Shown piece after piece: positions 51,543-60,200 of a stretch of 64,000 nucleotides of DNA; the stretch's first letter is position 1; each line of letters begins with the position of its first letter. Origin of the DNA: Streptomyces sp. R21. Its GTDB lineage: Bacteria > Actinomycetota > Actinomycetes > Streptomycetales > Streptomycetaceae. The notes under the pieces were generated by a model. It searched no databases, was not told where the DNA came from, and was given only the letters and a program-made list of their open reading frames with translations. The stretch is from positions 5,551,001 to 5,615,000 of the forward strand of contig NZ_CP163435.1 of NCBI RefSeq assembly GCF_041051975.1, read 5' to 3'. The position numbers and the translations under genes were made by a program.

Positions 51543-52236
51543 GTGGGTTCCAACTCTCCAGTACGGGCGGGAGCTTCCCGAATGCCTCGGTGAGTGCCGC
51601 GAAGGCCTCGCCGATGCGCCAGGCGGCCCGGTCGCGCGGGCCGACGGGGTTGGACACCGCGCGCAGTTCCACCACGGGCACCCCGTGCGCGGCGGCCGCC
51701 TCGGCCACCCCGAACCCCTCCATCGCCTCGGCGAGGGCGAGCGGATGCCGGGCCCGCAGCTCGGCGGCGCGCTCGGCGGTGCCGGTCACGGTGGAGACGG
51801 TCAGTACGGCGCCGGCGCGCGCACCGGTGGCGGCCGCGACGTCTCGTACGAGTGCATTCGGCGGACGGTGGCTGACGGTCCCGAAGCCGAGCGCGGTCAC
51901 GGGCACGAAGCCGTCCGCGGTGTCGGCGCCGAGATCGGCCACGGTGATGTCGTCGGCGACGACGAGCGAGCCGACCGGCGCCTCGGGCGCGAAGCCGCCG
52001 GCGATCCCGGCGCAGACCACGAGGCCGTACGGCGATCCGGACAGGGCGGCGGCCGTGAGGGCGCCGGCGGTGCAGGCGGCGGCGCGCGCGGGCCCCACAC
52101 CGGCGGCGAGCAGGTCCCAGCCGCGTATCCGGTGCAGCGTGGCCCCGGGCAGCGGGACCTCGTCGGCCGGGTCCGCGAACGCGCGAGCCACCGCGTCCCG
52201 TTCGGGCGGGACAGCGGTGGCTACGAGGATGCGCAT
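51526..52236 (-). CDS. mqnB: Futalosine hydrolase
   Basis: 236 residues of the nucleoside phosphorylase (MTAN-like) fold: RILVATAVPPERDAVARAF, LLAAGVGPARAAACTAGAL, VVCAGIAGGFAPEAPVGSLVVADDITVADLGADTADGF, EAMEGFGVAEAAAAHGVPVVELRAVSNPVGPRDRAAWRI. It releases hypoxanthine from futalosine, the step before MqnC. Directly upstream of and overlapping mqnD, forming a menaquinone operon; mqnA and mqnC are not in the window. Confidence 0.93.
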   Translation of the reverse strand: MRILVATAVPPERDAVARAFADPADEVPLPGATLHRIRGWDLLAAGVGPARAAACTAGALTAAALSGSPYGLVVCAGIAGGFAPEAPVGSLVVADDITVADLGADTADGFVPVTALGFGTVSHRPPNALVRDVAAATGARAGAVLTVSTVTGTAERAAELRARHPLALAEAMEGFGVAEAAAAHGVPVVELRAVSNPVGPRDRAAWRIGEAFAALTEAFGKLPPVLESWNPHEPPH

Positions 52237-52267
52237 CGGCGGAGGCAGATCCGGGACCGGGGGCGGA

Positions 52268-52756
52268 TCAGGCGTCCGCGTTCTGGAGCTTGAAGTTCCA
52301 CACGCCGTTGAACTTCGTGCCGGCCTTGTTCTGCTGAACGATGCTGATGTACAGCGTCTTCGGGGCGGCCTGGCCCTGCTGGTCGGCGAAGAGGTCGACG
52401 CCCTCGAAGGAGTAGTACGTCTTCTTGTACGGGTTCGTGGCCTGCTGCCCGTTGATCCACAGGGCCCAGCCGTCGTCCGCGATCTTCGGGTCGACGCCGA
52501 TGCGCAGCGTCTCGCCCTGCGAGACCTTGATGGTCTCGGACGACTTCTTCAGGGCGCACTTGGTGGCCTTGGCGCGGCCGATGTCGTCGCCGTCTTCGTA
52601 GCAGGTGGCCTCGGCACTCACCGAGTTCTTGCCGACCGTCACAGTGGCGCGCGGGGTCGGCTTGTCGCAGGCCGACAGGACGAGGAGTCCGGCGCTGACG
52701 GCACCGGCGGCAGCCAGGGTGCGGCGGTGGCGCACAAAGAAACGCTGGGAGGTCAT
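52268..52756 (-). CDS. DUF2771 lipoprotein
   Basis: 162 residues. Basic N-terminus (SQRFFVRHRRTL), hydrophobic core and lipobox LSAC, then a small beta-rich extracytoplasmic domain (ATVTVGKNSVSAEATCYEDGDDIG...TLRIGVDPKIADDGWALWINGQQ...FNGVWNFKL) typical of the actinobacterial DUF2771 family. Function unknown. On the same strand as mqnB/mqnD, 31 bp before mqnB, and may be co-transcribed with them. Confidence 0.88.
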   Translation of the reverse strand: MTSQRFFVRHRRTLAAAGAVSAGLLVLSACDKPTPRATVTVGKNSVSAEATCYEDGDDIGRAKATKCALKKSSETIKVSQGETLRIGVDPKIADDGWALWINGQQATNPYKKTYYSFEGVDLFADQQGQAAPKTLYISIVQQNKAGTKFNGVWNFKLQNADA

Positions 52757-52817
52757 GCGCGAAGGCTATCGGGCACCTTCGGCGACGCCCCCACGTGGGG
52801 TACGGCGTGCCGTGAGG

Positions 52818-54161
52818 TCACGCCACCCGGGCGCGTGCCGATCCCCCGTGGCGGGCCGCCGCGAGCAGCCCCCGGACCGTGGTGAGCCACCCCGCGGCGA
52901 CGATCGCGGCGGCCACCGAGAGGCCGAGCGTGCCGTTGAGGGGGAGCGCGATGCCGATGCCGCCGCCCAGCACCCAGGCCACCTGGAGCAGCGTCTCGGA
53001 ACGTGCGAAGGCCGACGTACGGACGAGTTCGGGCACGTCCCGCTGGATCAGCGCGTCCAGCGACAGCTTGGCGAGGGCCTGCGCGAACCCGGCGACCGCG
53101 GTCAGACAGGCCACCAGGAACGCGCCGAAGAAGATGGCCGCCGTGATCGCGGCGCCGAGCACGAACGCCATGACCGTCACGACGATGATCTCCGGGGCGC
53201 GATTTCTCAGCGCCGCCCCGACCGCCGTGCCCAGTGCGTTGCCCACGCCCGCCGAGACGGCCACGATCCCGAGCGAGACCGCCGCGGTCTGGCCCGAGAG
53301 CGGGTGCTCGCGCAGCAGGAAGGCGAGGAAGAAGATAAGGAAGCCGGACAGACAGCGCAGCGACGCGTTGGCGGCGAGCGTGTGCGTGACCGCCGTACCG
53401 ACCGTCCGCAGTCCGGGGCGTTTCAGCGATTTGCGGTGCGGCCCGTGCAGATGCTCCTCGTCCGCCGCGAGCAGCGCCGTGTCCTCTCCCTTGGCCGAGT
53501 CGACCTTCGGCGGCAGCGAGAACGACAGGAACATCCCCGCGACGAAGATCGCGAAGGCGCCGTAGAGCGGATAGCGCGGGCCGAGCGCCTGGAGCCCCGC
53601 CCCGACCGGCGCCGCGATCCCGGTGGCGAGCAGCCCGCCGAGGGTGACTCTGGAGTTCGCCCTCACCAGGGAGAACTTGGGTGGCAGCAGACGCGGTACG
53701 ACGGCACTGCGGACCACGCCGTACGCCTTGGAGGCGACGAGCACGCCCAGCGCGGCGGGATACAGCTGGATGCTTCCGGTGACGACCGCACTGGAGAGGA
53801 TCAGCGCGAGCAGGGCCCGCGCGAGCATCGCCGCCGCCATCGCGGCGCGGCGGCCGTGCGGCAGGCGGTCCAGGAGCGGGCCGATGACCGGGGCCAGCAC
53901 CGTGAAGGGCGCCATGGTGATGCCGAGGTAGAGGGCGACGCGGCCGCGGGCCTCGTCGGTCGGCACGGAGAAGAACACCGTGGAGGCGAGCGCGACGGTG
54001 ATCATGACATCGCCCGCGCCGTTCACCGCGTGCAGCTCGATCAGTTTCCCGAGCCCCGACTCGCCCGCCCCGTGCGCGTGCGTCGCCTTGCGGATGCCGC
54101 GCGCCGTGCCGGTCACCGGGAAGTGCAGGGCGCGGCCGACCGCACGGACGGACCCGCTCAT
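52818..54161 (-). CDS. MFS transporter
   Basis: About 447 residues from ATG 54161; a GTG at 54242 would add 27 residues of coding-like sequence and is possible. An N-terminal cytoplasmic stretch (HFPVTGTARGIRKATHAHGAGESGLGKLIELH) precedes about 11-12 helices (GAGDVMITVALASTVFFSV, VALYLGITMAPFTVLAPVIGPLLDRLPHGRRAAM with a motif A-like loop). The family is widespread and conserved in streptomycetes next to the mqn genes; substrate unknown. Confidence 0.82.
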   Translation of the reverse strand: MSGSVRAVGRALHFPVTGTARGIRKATHAHGAGESGLGKLIELHAVNGAGDVMITVALASTVFFSVPTDEARGRVALYLGITMAPFTVLAPVIGPLLDRLPHGRRAAMAAAMLARALLALILSSAVVTGSIQLYPAALGVLVASKAYGVVRSAVVPRLLPPKFSLVRANSRVTLGGLLATGIAAPVGAGLQALGPRYPLYGAFAIFVAGMFLSFSLPPKVDSAKGEDTALLAADEEHLHGPHRKSLKRPGLRTVGTAVTHTLAANASLRCLSGFLIFFLAFLLREHPLSGQTAAVSLGIVAVSAGVGNALGTAVGAALRNRAPEIIVVTVMAFVLGAAITAAIFFGAFLVACLTAVAGFAQALAKLSLDALIQRDVPELVRTSAFARSETLLQVAWVLGGGIGIALPLNGTLGLSVAAAIVAAGWLTTVRGLLAAARHGGSARARVA

Positions 54162-54381
54162 CCGGCCCGTTCCGTTGTCCCTGCTGTTCCCCTTGGCCCC
54201 ACCGATGCCGGTGGCTCCCTGGGGCGACCTCGCGCCTGCCACTCCGCCATAGTGCCCCGATATCGGCCTACGTAGTGCAGTTACCGCGTGTATAGGGACC
54301 GAGTGGCGTCGTGATGGGGCCGGGCGGAGTGCGGTGGACGGGCCGAGTCGGGCGGGTGGGTGGACAAATTTTTTTCGGGTA

Positions 54382-54447
54382 CGGGCGAAGCCCGCAAAGC
54401 CTGCCGAGACGGGCGGCCGGGCGGGAAAACCCCGGCGCGAAGCGCCG
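54382..54447. repeat. Two GCGAAGC-type mini-hairpins in a long intergenic leader
   Basis: CGGGC-GAA-GCCCG (54382-54394) and CGGCGC-GAA-GCGCCG (54433-54447), both centred on GCGAAGC, a heptamer known to form an unusually stable DNA hairpin. They lie in the 550-bp region 54162-54711 between divergent genes, which also has a run of seven T at 54369-54375 and no supported gene. Confidence 0.8.
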
Positions 54448-54711
54448 AAACGTCCGCCTCCGGGCACCGGAAAGGCATCGGCAGCGCACGCCGGTGTGGG
54501 CCCAGGGGCCAGGAGAAGGTAGCGTGCGTAACGCGCCCGCGGCGGTTGTTCTCGGCCGCGCGCCTCTCGGCCATCCCGCAGAATGGATGGCGTAGGTGCG
54601 CCCGAGTGCGATCGGGGCGCGGACGTCGACGCGGCCCAACGGTCCGCTCCGTCCGCATCCCCGCCGAGGAATGGCGCACCCGTGAGACGGCGTAGGAGAG
54701 AAGCGATACCT

Positions 54712-55638
54712 GTGAGCGCAGCGACAACGCGAAGCCGCACCCCCGACCGCCTGTGCGCCGAGGCCGTCGACCTCGCCCGCACCGCAGCCGAGGAGGCTGC
54801 CGCACCCGGCGTGGTCGGCGCGCATGTGGGGCTGGTCTCCGAAGGAGACCGTGTTGTCACGCACTTCTTCGAGTGCAAGGAACTCGGCTACCGGGGCTGG
54901 CGCTGGGCCGTGACGGTCGCCCGCGCCTCCCGCGCGAAGATCGTCACCCTCGACGAGACGGTGCTGCTGCCCGGCTCCGACGCCCTCCTCGCTCCCGAGT
55001 GGGTGCCGTGGAGCGAGCGGCTGCGCCCCGGGGACATGGGCCCCGGCGACCTGCTGCCGACCGACGCCGAGGATCTGCGGCTGGAGCCCGGGTACTCCGG
55101 CGAGGACGAGCCCGCGCCGAACTCCGTGGTCTCCGAGGACATGGCCGAGCTGGTCGAGGCGGAGGACGCGGACGTCACCGCGGGAACGCCCGCGAGCCTG
55201 CCGGTCGTGCCGCGCCGCGGTTCGATCGCTGCCGTCGCCGAGGAACTCGGCTTCCGCCGTGCCCGCGTCCTGTCCCGCTACGGGCTCCATGTCGCGGCCG
55301 ACCGCTGGGAGGAGTCGTACGGCCCCAAGACCGCGATGGCCCAGGCGGCGCCGGCGACGTGCGTCAGCTGTGGCTTCCTCAACCGGATCGGGGGCTCGCT
55401 CGGTCAGGCGTTCGGTGTCTGCGCCAACGAGTTCTCCCCGGCGGACGGCCGGGTCGTCTCCCTCTCCTACGGCTGCGGGGGCCACTCGGAGGCCGCGGTC
55501 ATGCCCACGCCTCCGCGCCCGGCCCCTCCGGTGATCGACGAAACCCGAGTGGACCCCTTCCCCCTCCGCCCCTCCCCGGACTCCGGCTCGGTCTCGCTGA
55601 CGACGGACGACCCTTCGGCGGAGCTGGGCCACTCGTAA
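54712..55638 (+). CDS. DUF3027 family protein
   Basis: 308 residues. RTPDRLCAEAVDLARTAAEEAAAPGVVGAHVG, HFFECKELGYRGWRWAVTVARASRAKIVTLDETVLLPGSDALLAPEWVPWSERLRPGDMGPGDLLPT are typical of actinobacterial DUF3027. A later CVSCGFLNRIGGSLGQAFGVCANEFSPADGRVVSLSYGCGGHSE stretch has Cys pairs that could bind zinc. The start at GTG 54712 is uncertain (AGGAG 13 nt upstream); an in-frame GTG at 54682 is possible. No function established. Confidence 0.88.
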   Translation: MSAATTRSRTPDRLCAEAVDLARTAAEEAAAPGVVGAHVGLVSEGDRVVTHFFECKELGYRGWRWAVTVARASRAKIVTLDETVLLPGSDALLAPEWVPWSERLRPGDMGPGDLLPTDAEDLRLEPGYSGEDEPAPNSVVSEDMAELVEAEDADVTAGTPASLPVVPRRGSIAAVAEELGFRRARVLSRYGLHVAADRWEESYGPKTAMAQAAPATCVSCGFLNRIGGSLGQAFGVCANEFSPADGRVVSLSYGCGGHSEAAVMPTPPRPAPPVIDETRVDPFPLRPSPDSGSVSLTTDDPSAELGHS

Positions 55639-55825
55639 CACCCGTAGCCGCTCACCCTGCGGGGGTGACCGGGGGCTGCCCGCCCACCCCGGCCGGGGCT
55701 GCCATATCGCCCCCGGCACGGGGAAGGCGCCCCAGAGGCACCCGGCGCCGCACGGTACCTTCATGCGGCGGCGCCCCACGCGACAGCGAAGTCGCGGTCG
55801 CGCCACGCGAGAGGGAGAGTGAGCT

Positions 55826-58800
55826 GTGAGCAAGTTCGTGCGGCCGGCAGCCGAGGGCGCGGACCCGTTCGGGACGGCGCGTCTGCGACGCGGTGTGCTG
55901 GACGCCTGGGCCACCAGCCCGGCCCGCTTCCGGGAGGACGCCAACGCCGAGGAGGACCTCGTCCTCGGCGGCTACCGCGACCGCCTGGTCGTCGAACTCG
56001 CCCAGAACGCCGCCGACGCCGCGGCCCGCGCGGGGGTCCCCGGACGCCTGCGCCTCACCCTCCGTGACGGCGTGCTCGCCGCCGCGAACACCGGCGCCCC
56101 CCTGGACGCGACCGGCGTCGAGTCCCTCTCCACGCTCCGCGCCTCCGCGAAGCGGGACGCCCCCGAGGGCGCCGTCGGCCGCTTCGGCGTCGGCTTCGCC
56201 GCCGTACTCGCCGTGAGTGACGAGCCCGCCGTCGTGGGCCGCCACGGCGGCGTCCGCTGGTCCCTCGCCGAGGCCCGCGAGCTGGCGGCGGACACCGCCC
56301 GGCACAGCCCCGGACTCGGCGACGAGATCCGCCGCCGCGACGGCCATGTGCCGCTGCTCCGGCTGCCGTTCGCGGCCGAGGGCACCGCCCCGGACCCGTA
56401 CGACACGGTCGTCATCCTGCCGCTGCGCGACACCGCCGCCGAGGATCTCGCCGAACGGCTCCTGGAGCGCATCGACGACGCGCTGCTGCTCGCGCTCCCG
56501 GGACTCGAAGAGGTCGTCGTCGAGGTGGGGGACGCCGAGCCCCGCACCCTGCGGCGCCGTACCGAGGGCGACGGGAGCGCCGTCCTCGTCGAGGACTCCC
56601 GCGACGGCGGCACCCGCTGGCGCACCGTCTCCCGGGACGGCGCCCTCGACCCCGCCCTGCTCGCCGACCGCCCGGTCGAGGAGCGGCTGCGCCCGCACTG
56701 GTCGGTCACCTGGGCCGTACCGGTCGACTCCGACGGATCCCCGGCCCGGCCCCGCACCAGCCCCGTCGTGCACGCCCCCACGCCCAGCGAGGAAGCGCTC
56801 GGCGTGCCCGCGCTGCTCATCGCGTCCCTGCCGCTCGACACCACGCGCCGGCACGCCGCGCCCGGACCGCTGACCGACTTCGTCGTGCAGCGCGCGGCGG
56901 ACGCGTACGCCGAACTGCTCGCCGCCTGGCGGCCGGTGGGCGCCGGGATCATCGACCTGGTGCCCGGACCGCTGGGCAAGGGCGAGCTGGACGGCTCGCT
57001 GCGCCAGGCGATCCTGGACCGGCTGCCGCGCACCGCGTTCCTGCCGCCCGCTGTCGCGCCCGGCGACGACGCCGATCTGCCCGAGGTGCTGCGCCCGCGC
57101 GACGCGGAGGTCGTCGAGGGCGCAGGGTCCGACACCGTGCGCGTCCTCGCCGAGGTGCTGCCCAGCCTGCTCCCCGCCGGGCTCGAACGCCGGGTGGAAC
57201 TGCGGACGTTGGACGTCGCCCGGGTCCCGCTGACCGAGGCCGTCGACCGGCTGGCCGGCCTGGAGAAGGAGCCCGGCTGGTGGTGGCGGCTCTACGACAG
57301 CCTCGCCGGAGTCGATCCCGACCGGCTCTCCGGGCTGCCCGTGCCGCTCGCCGACGGCCGGACGACGATCGGGCCGCGCCAGGTGCTGCTGCCCACCGCC
57401 GACGACACCCAGGCCGCTCCCGAGGCGCTCGCCCGACTCGGCCTCAAGGTCGCCCACCCGGACGCCGCCCACCCGCTCCTGGAGAAGCTGGGCGCCCTCC
57501 CGGCCACCCCCCGCGCCGTCCTCACCACCCCCCAGGTGCGGGCCGCCGTGGCCGCCTCCCTCGACGACGAGGGCACGGCCTGGGACCAGGACGGGCCGGA
57601 CGCCGAGGAGTTGGCGGAGACCGTCCTCGCCCTCGTACGGGACGCGGGCCTGCAGCCGGGTGACGAGCCCTGGCTCGGTGCGCTCGCCCTCCCCGACGAG
57701 GAGGGGGAGCCCGCTCCCGCCGGTGAACTCGTCCTGCCCGGCAGCCCCTTCGCCCAGGTCATGCGCGAGGACGAACTCGCCTTCGTCGACGAGGAATGGG
57801 CCGCCCGCTGGGGCGAACAGCCCCTCGCCGCCTGTGGTGTTCTCGCGAACTTCGCCCTCGTCCGCACCACCGACGTCGTCCTCGACCCGGACGAACTGGA
57901 GCCGCGTGACTCCGACTTCGCCGAACCCGACGACGCCGGGCTGCTCGACGCGGTCGACGTGTGGTGCGAGGACGTCCTCGACCGGCTGCCCGACACGCCC
58001 GTCCCGCCCGTCGCCACCGAGATCGTCGCCGTACGGGATCTCGATCTCGTGGACGACGACCGGTGGCCGCAGGCCCTCGCCCTGCTCGGACAGCCTCCGC
58101 TGCGCGACGCCCTCACCGAGCCGGTGCGGATCCTGCTGCCGGACGGGACCCACGAGATCGTCAGGTCCTACACCGCCTGGTGGCTGCGCGACCACCCCGT
58201 GCTGGACGGACGGCGGCCCGCCGGGCTGCGCGCCGCGGGCGGCGACCCGCTGCTGCACGGGCTGTACGACGCCGCCGACGCCACCGGCTTCGACGACGAG
58301 CAGGTCCTGCGGGCGCTGGGCGTGCGCACCTCGGTGGCCGCCCTCCTCGACGAACCCGGCGGCGCCGCCGAGCTGCTCGACCGGCTCGCCGACCCGGACC
58401 GCACCGTGGGCTCCGCCCAACTCCACGCCCTCTACGCCGCGTTGGCCGACCTCGATCCCGAACAGGTGACCCTGCCGGATGAGTTGCGGGCCGTCGTCGA
58501 CGGGCAGATCGTGGTCGTGGACGCGCGCGACGCCGTGGTCGTCGACTCGCCCGACCTGCTTCCCTTCACGGCCGGGATGCCGCTGCTTCCCGTACCGCCG
58601 TCGCGGGCCGGTGATCTCGCCGAGCTGTTCCAGGTGCGGCGGCTGAGCGAGTCGGTGACCGGCGAGGTGACGTCGCAGGGCGCCGAGCACGACGTGCCGG
58701 AGCCGGTGCGGGTGCTGCTCGGGCGGTCGACACCCGCGTCGTACGTCGAACACGAGGAACTCGTCGTCGACGGCACCGAACTCGACTGGCGCCGCACCCG

Positions 58801-58951
58801 GGACGGGGTGCTGCACGCCGCCACCCTGGAGGGCGTCGCCGCCGGACTCGCCTGGGCGGCCGGGCAGTGGCCGCGCCGCTTCGAGGTCGCCGCGCTGCTG
58901 GAGGACCCGTCCCGGACCGAGGAGTTGGCGCGGGACCGCTGGTTCGACTGA
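55826..58951 (+). CDS. Sacsin N-terminal-like GHKL ATPase protein
   Basis: 1041 residues. The N-terminal ~200 residues are an Hsp90/GHKL-type ATP-binding domain: N-box LVVELAQNAADAAARAG, ANTGAPLDATGVESLSTLRASAKR, and FGVGFAAVLAVSDEP as glycine-rich lid. Sacsin-type proteins share this domain; the long Leu/Asp/Arg-rich remainder has no motif I recognise. Codon use is uniform, so it is a single intact gene. GTG 55826 follows GGGAG by about 9 nt. Possibly a chaperone-like or quality-control factor; conserved in actinobacteria. Confidence 0.87.
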   Translation: MSKFVRPAAEGADPFGTARLRRGVLDAWATSPARFREDANAEEDLVLGGYRDRLVVELAQNAADAAARAGVPGRLRLTLRDGVLAAANTGAPLDATGVESLSTLRASAKRDAPEGAVGRFGVGFAAVLAVSDEPAVVGRHGGVRWSLAEARELAADTARHSPGLGDEIRRRDGHVPLLRLPFAAEGTAPDPYDTVVILPLRDTAAEDLAERLLERIDDALLLALPGLEEVVVEVGDAEPRTLRRRTEGDGSAVLVEDSRDGGTRWRTVSRDGALDPALLADRPVEERLRPHWSVTWAVPVDSDGSPARPRTSPVVHAPTPSEEALGVPALLIASLPLDTTRRHAAPGPLTDFVVQRAADAYAELLAAWRPVGAGIIDLVPGPLGKGELDGSLRQAILDRLPRTAFLPPAVAPGDDADLPEVLRPRDAEVVEGAGSDTVRVLAEVLPSLLPAGLERRVELRTLDVARVPLTEAVDRLAGLEKEPGWWWRLYDSLAGVDPDRLSGLPVPLADGRTTIGPRQVLLPTADDTQAAPEALARLGLKVAHPDAAHPLLEKLGALPATPRAVLTTPQVRAAVAASLDDEGTAWDQDGPDAEELAETVLALVRDAGLQPGDEPWLGALALPDEEGEPAPAGELVLPGSPFAQVMREDELAFVDEEWAARWGEQPLAACGVLANFALVRTTDVVLDPDELEPRDSDFAEPDDAGLLDAVDVWCEDVLDRLPDTPVPPVATEIVAVRDLDLVDDDRWPQALALLGQPPLRDALTEPVRILLPDGTHEIVRSYTAWWLRDHPVLDGRRPAGLRAAGGDPLLHGLYDAADATGFDDEQVLRALGVRTSVAALLDEPGGAAELLDRLADPDRTVGSAQLHALYAALADLDPEQVTLPDELRAVVDGQIVVVDARDAVVVDSPDLLPFTAGMPLLPVPPSRAGDLAELFQVRRLSESVTGEVTSQGAEHDVPEPVRVLLGRSTPASYVEHEELVVDGTELDWRRTRDGVLHAATLEGVAAGLAWAAGQWPRRFEVAALLEDPSRTEELARDRWFD

Positions 58952-58988
58952 GTGCCCATGGGTGCGGATGACCGGGGGACTGCGACCT

Positions 58989-59031
58989 CGAAGGGGGTGG
59001 ACGAGCCCCCTGAGTCCCATCAGCCCCTTCG
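58989..59031 (+). terminator. Hairpin after the sacsin-like gene
   Basis: CGAAGGGG (58989-58996)/CCCCTTCG (59024-59031), with an internal GGGG/CCCC option in the loop. Possible terminator, 38 bp after the stop. Confidence 0.45.
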
Positions 59032-59080
59032 GGTTCCATGAATCCCGCATATTTTGTTCACCGTTCGTACAACCATTCAC

Positions 59081-59129
59081 ATGCGTCGTGAATCTGATCA
59101 CGTGAGCCAACAGGCTCCACGATCACTTG
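59081..59129 (+). repeat. Duplicated leader, copy 1
   Basis: 49-bp sequence upstream of the secreted-protein gene at 59196, matching 60083-60131 at about 45 positions. It contains an imperfect inverted repeat (GATCACGTGAGCC...GGCTCCACGATC) and a short open frame starting ATG 59081 or GTG 59102. Confidence 0.85.
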
Positions 59130-59195
59130 TGCCCCGACGTGACCGCGAGTCGCAGGAGACGGTCACGGCCGGGGCCCCTTCCTCTTGGGGAACGC

Positions 59196-59963
59196 ATGCG
59201 CATACGAGCCACCGTGGCCGTCGCCTCCGGCGCTCTGGCCCTCTCCGCCTTCGCCGTCCCGGCCGCGCAGGCCACCGGGTCGGACGGCGGGTCCGGCGAC
59301 ACCAGGATCACCAAGGTCGTCGTCGACGGTGACAACAAGGCCTCCGTGGGTGTCTCCGACCCGAAGACCATCAAGGTCAGCGTGACGGCCACGGACGACT
59401 CGGGCATCGCGGGCGCCGAGGCGTTCTCGATGGTGGGCCCGGGCTACGGCTTCCTGGAGACCGGCAAGCCGGTCTGCACGGCGTCCAGCGCCACCACCTC
59501 CACCTGCACCGCCTCGGTGCTGGTGGACCCGAAGACCGACTACCTCAGCAACGCCTCGGCCGGCACCTGGTACGTCGACGCGTGGATCGACGCCAACGAC
59601 GGCGACTACATCTGGAAGGAGAAGGCCGGGTCCTTCAACTTCCAGCGCGCCTCGAAGCTCACGGTCAACGCCTCGCCGGAGCCGGTGACCAAGGGCAGGA
59701 CCCTCACGGTCACGGGCAAGCTGTCCCGCGCCAACTGGGAGACCCTCTCCTACAAGGGCTACACCAACCAGTCGGTGAAGCTGCAGTTCCGCAAGGCGGG
59801 CACCAGCACGTACAGCACCGTCAAGACCATCACGTCCAACTCCACGGGCGACCTGAAGACCACCACCACCGCCAACTACGACGGCTACTGGCGCTTCAGC
59901 TTCGCGGGCACCACGACCACCCCGGCGGTCAGCGCCACGGGCGACTACGTCGACGTGCGATAG
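59196..59963 (+). CDS. Secreted protein, DUF5707-like, copy 1
   Basis: 255 residues. Sec signal peptide (RIRATVAVASGALALSAFAVPAAQA). Residues ~30-150 form a variable beta-rich domain (TKVVVDGDNKASVGVSDPKTIKVSVTATDDSGIAGAE). From ~155 a beta domain shared with the next gene follows (SKLTVNASPEPVTKGRTLTVTGKLSRANWE...GYTNQSVKLQFRKAGTSTYSTVKTI...DGYWRFSFAGTTTTPAVSATGDYVDVR), resembling Ig-like surface modules. GGGGAA lies 5-6 nt upstream. I associate it with DUF5707. Function unknown; probably exported to the cell surface or medium. Confidence 0.85.
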   Translation: MRIRATVAVASGALALSAFAVPAAQATGSDGGSGDTRITKVVVDGDNKASVGVSDPKTIKVSVTATDDSGIAGAEAFSMVGPGYGFLETGKPVCTASSATTSTCTASVLVDPKTDYLSNASAGTWYVDAWIDANDGDYIWKEKAGSFNFQRASKLTVNASPEPVTKGRTLTVTGKLSRANWETLSYKGYTNQSVKLQFRKAGTSTYSTVKTITSNSTGDLKTTTTANYDGYWRFSFAGTTTTPAVSATGDYVDVR

Positions 59964-59984
59964 GACGCGCGGAGCTGATCCGCA

Positions 59985-60010
59985 CCGGCCCCGGGACCTC
60001 CCGGGGCCGG
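59985..60010 (+). terminator. Intrinsic terminator between the paralogues
   Basis: Perfect 12-bp arms CCGGCCCCGGGA/TCCCGGGGCCGG (59985-59996/59999-60010), followed by GCGTTT. Confidence 0.8.
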
Positions 60011-60082
60011 GCGTTTCCCCGCAGCTCACCAACGGTTCGTAATGCCGATACAAAATTCCGCACCATCCGTACAACCAGTCAC

Positions 60083-60131
60083 GTGGGTCGCGAATCTGAT
60101 CACGTGAGCCAACAGGCTCCACGATCACTTG
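60083..60131 (+). repeat. Duplicated leader, copy 2
   Basis: Near-identical to 59081-59129 and at nearly the same distance (70 versus 67 nt) from the downstream start at 60201. The 31-bp core GCGAATCTGATCACGTGAGC.. is conserved to the base except one position. Confidence 0.85.
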
Positions 60132-60200
60132 GGCCCCCCGCCGACGACGAACCGCGAGGAACGACCAGCGCCGGGGCCCCTTTCTCCACTTGGGGAACGC

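Noticed and set aside
55652..59110. 1152-residue open frame on the minus strand
   Set aside because: It is the antisense shadow of the sacsin-like gene; composition is Gly/Val/Arg/Glu-rich filler typical of GC-rich antisense frames and no domain is recognisable.
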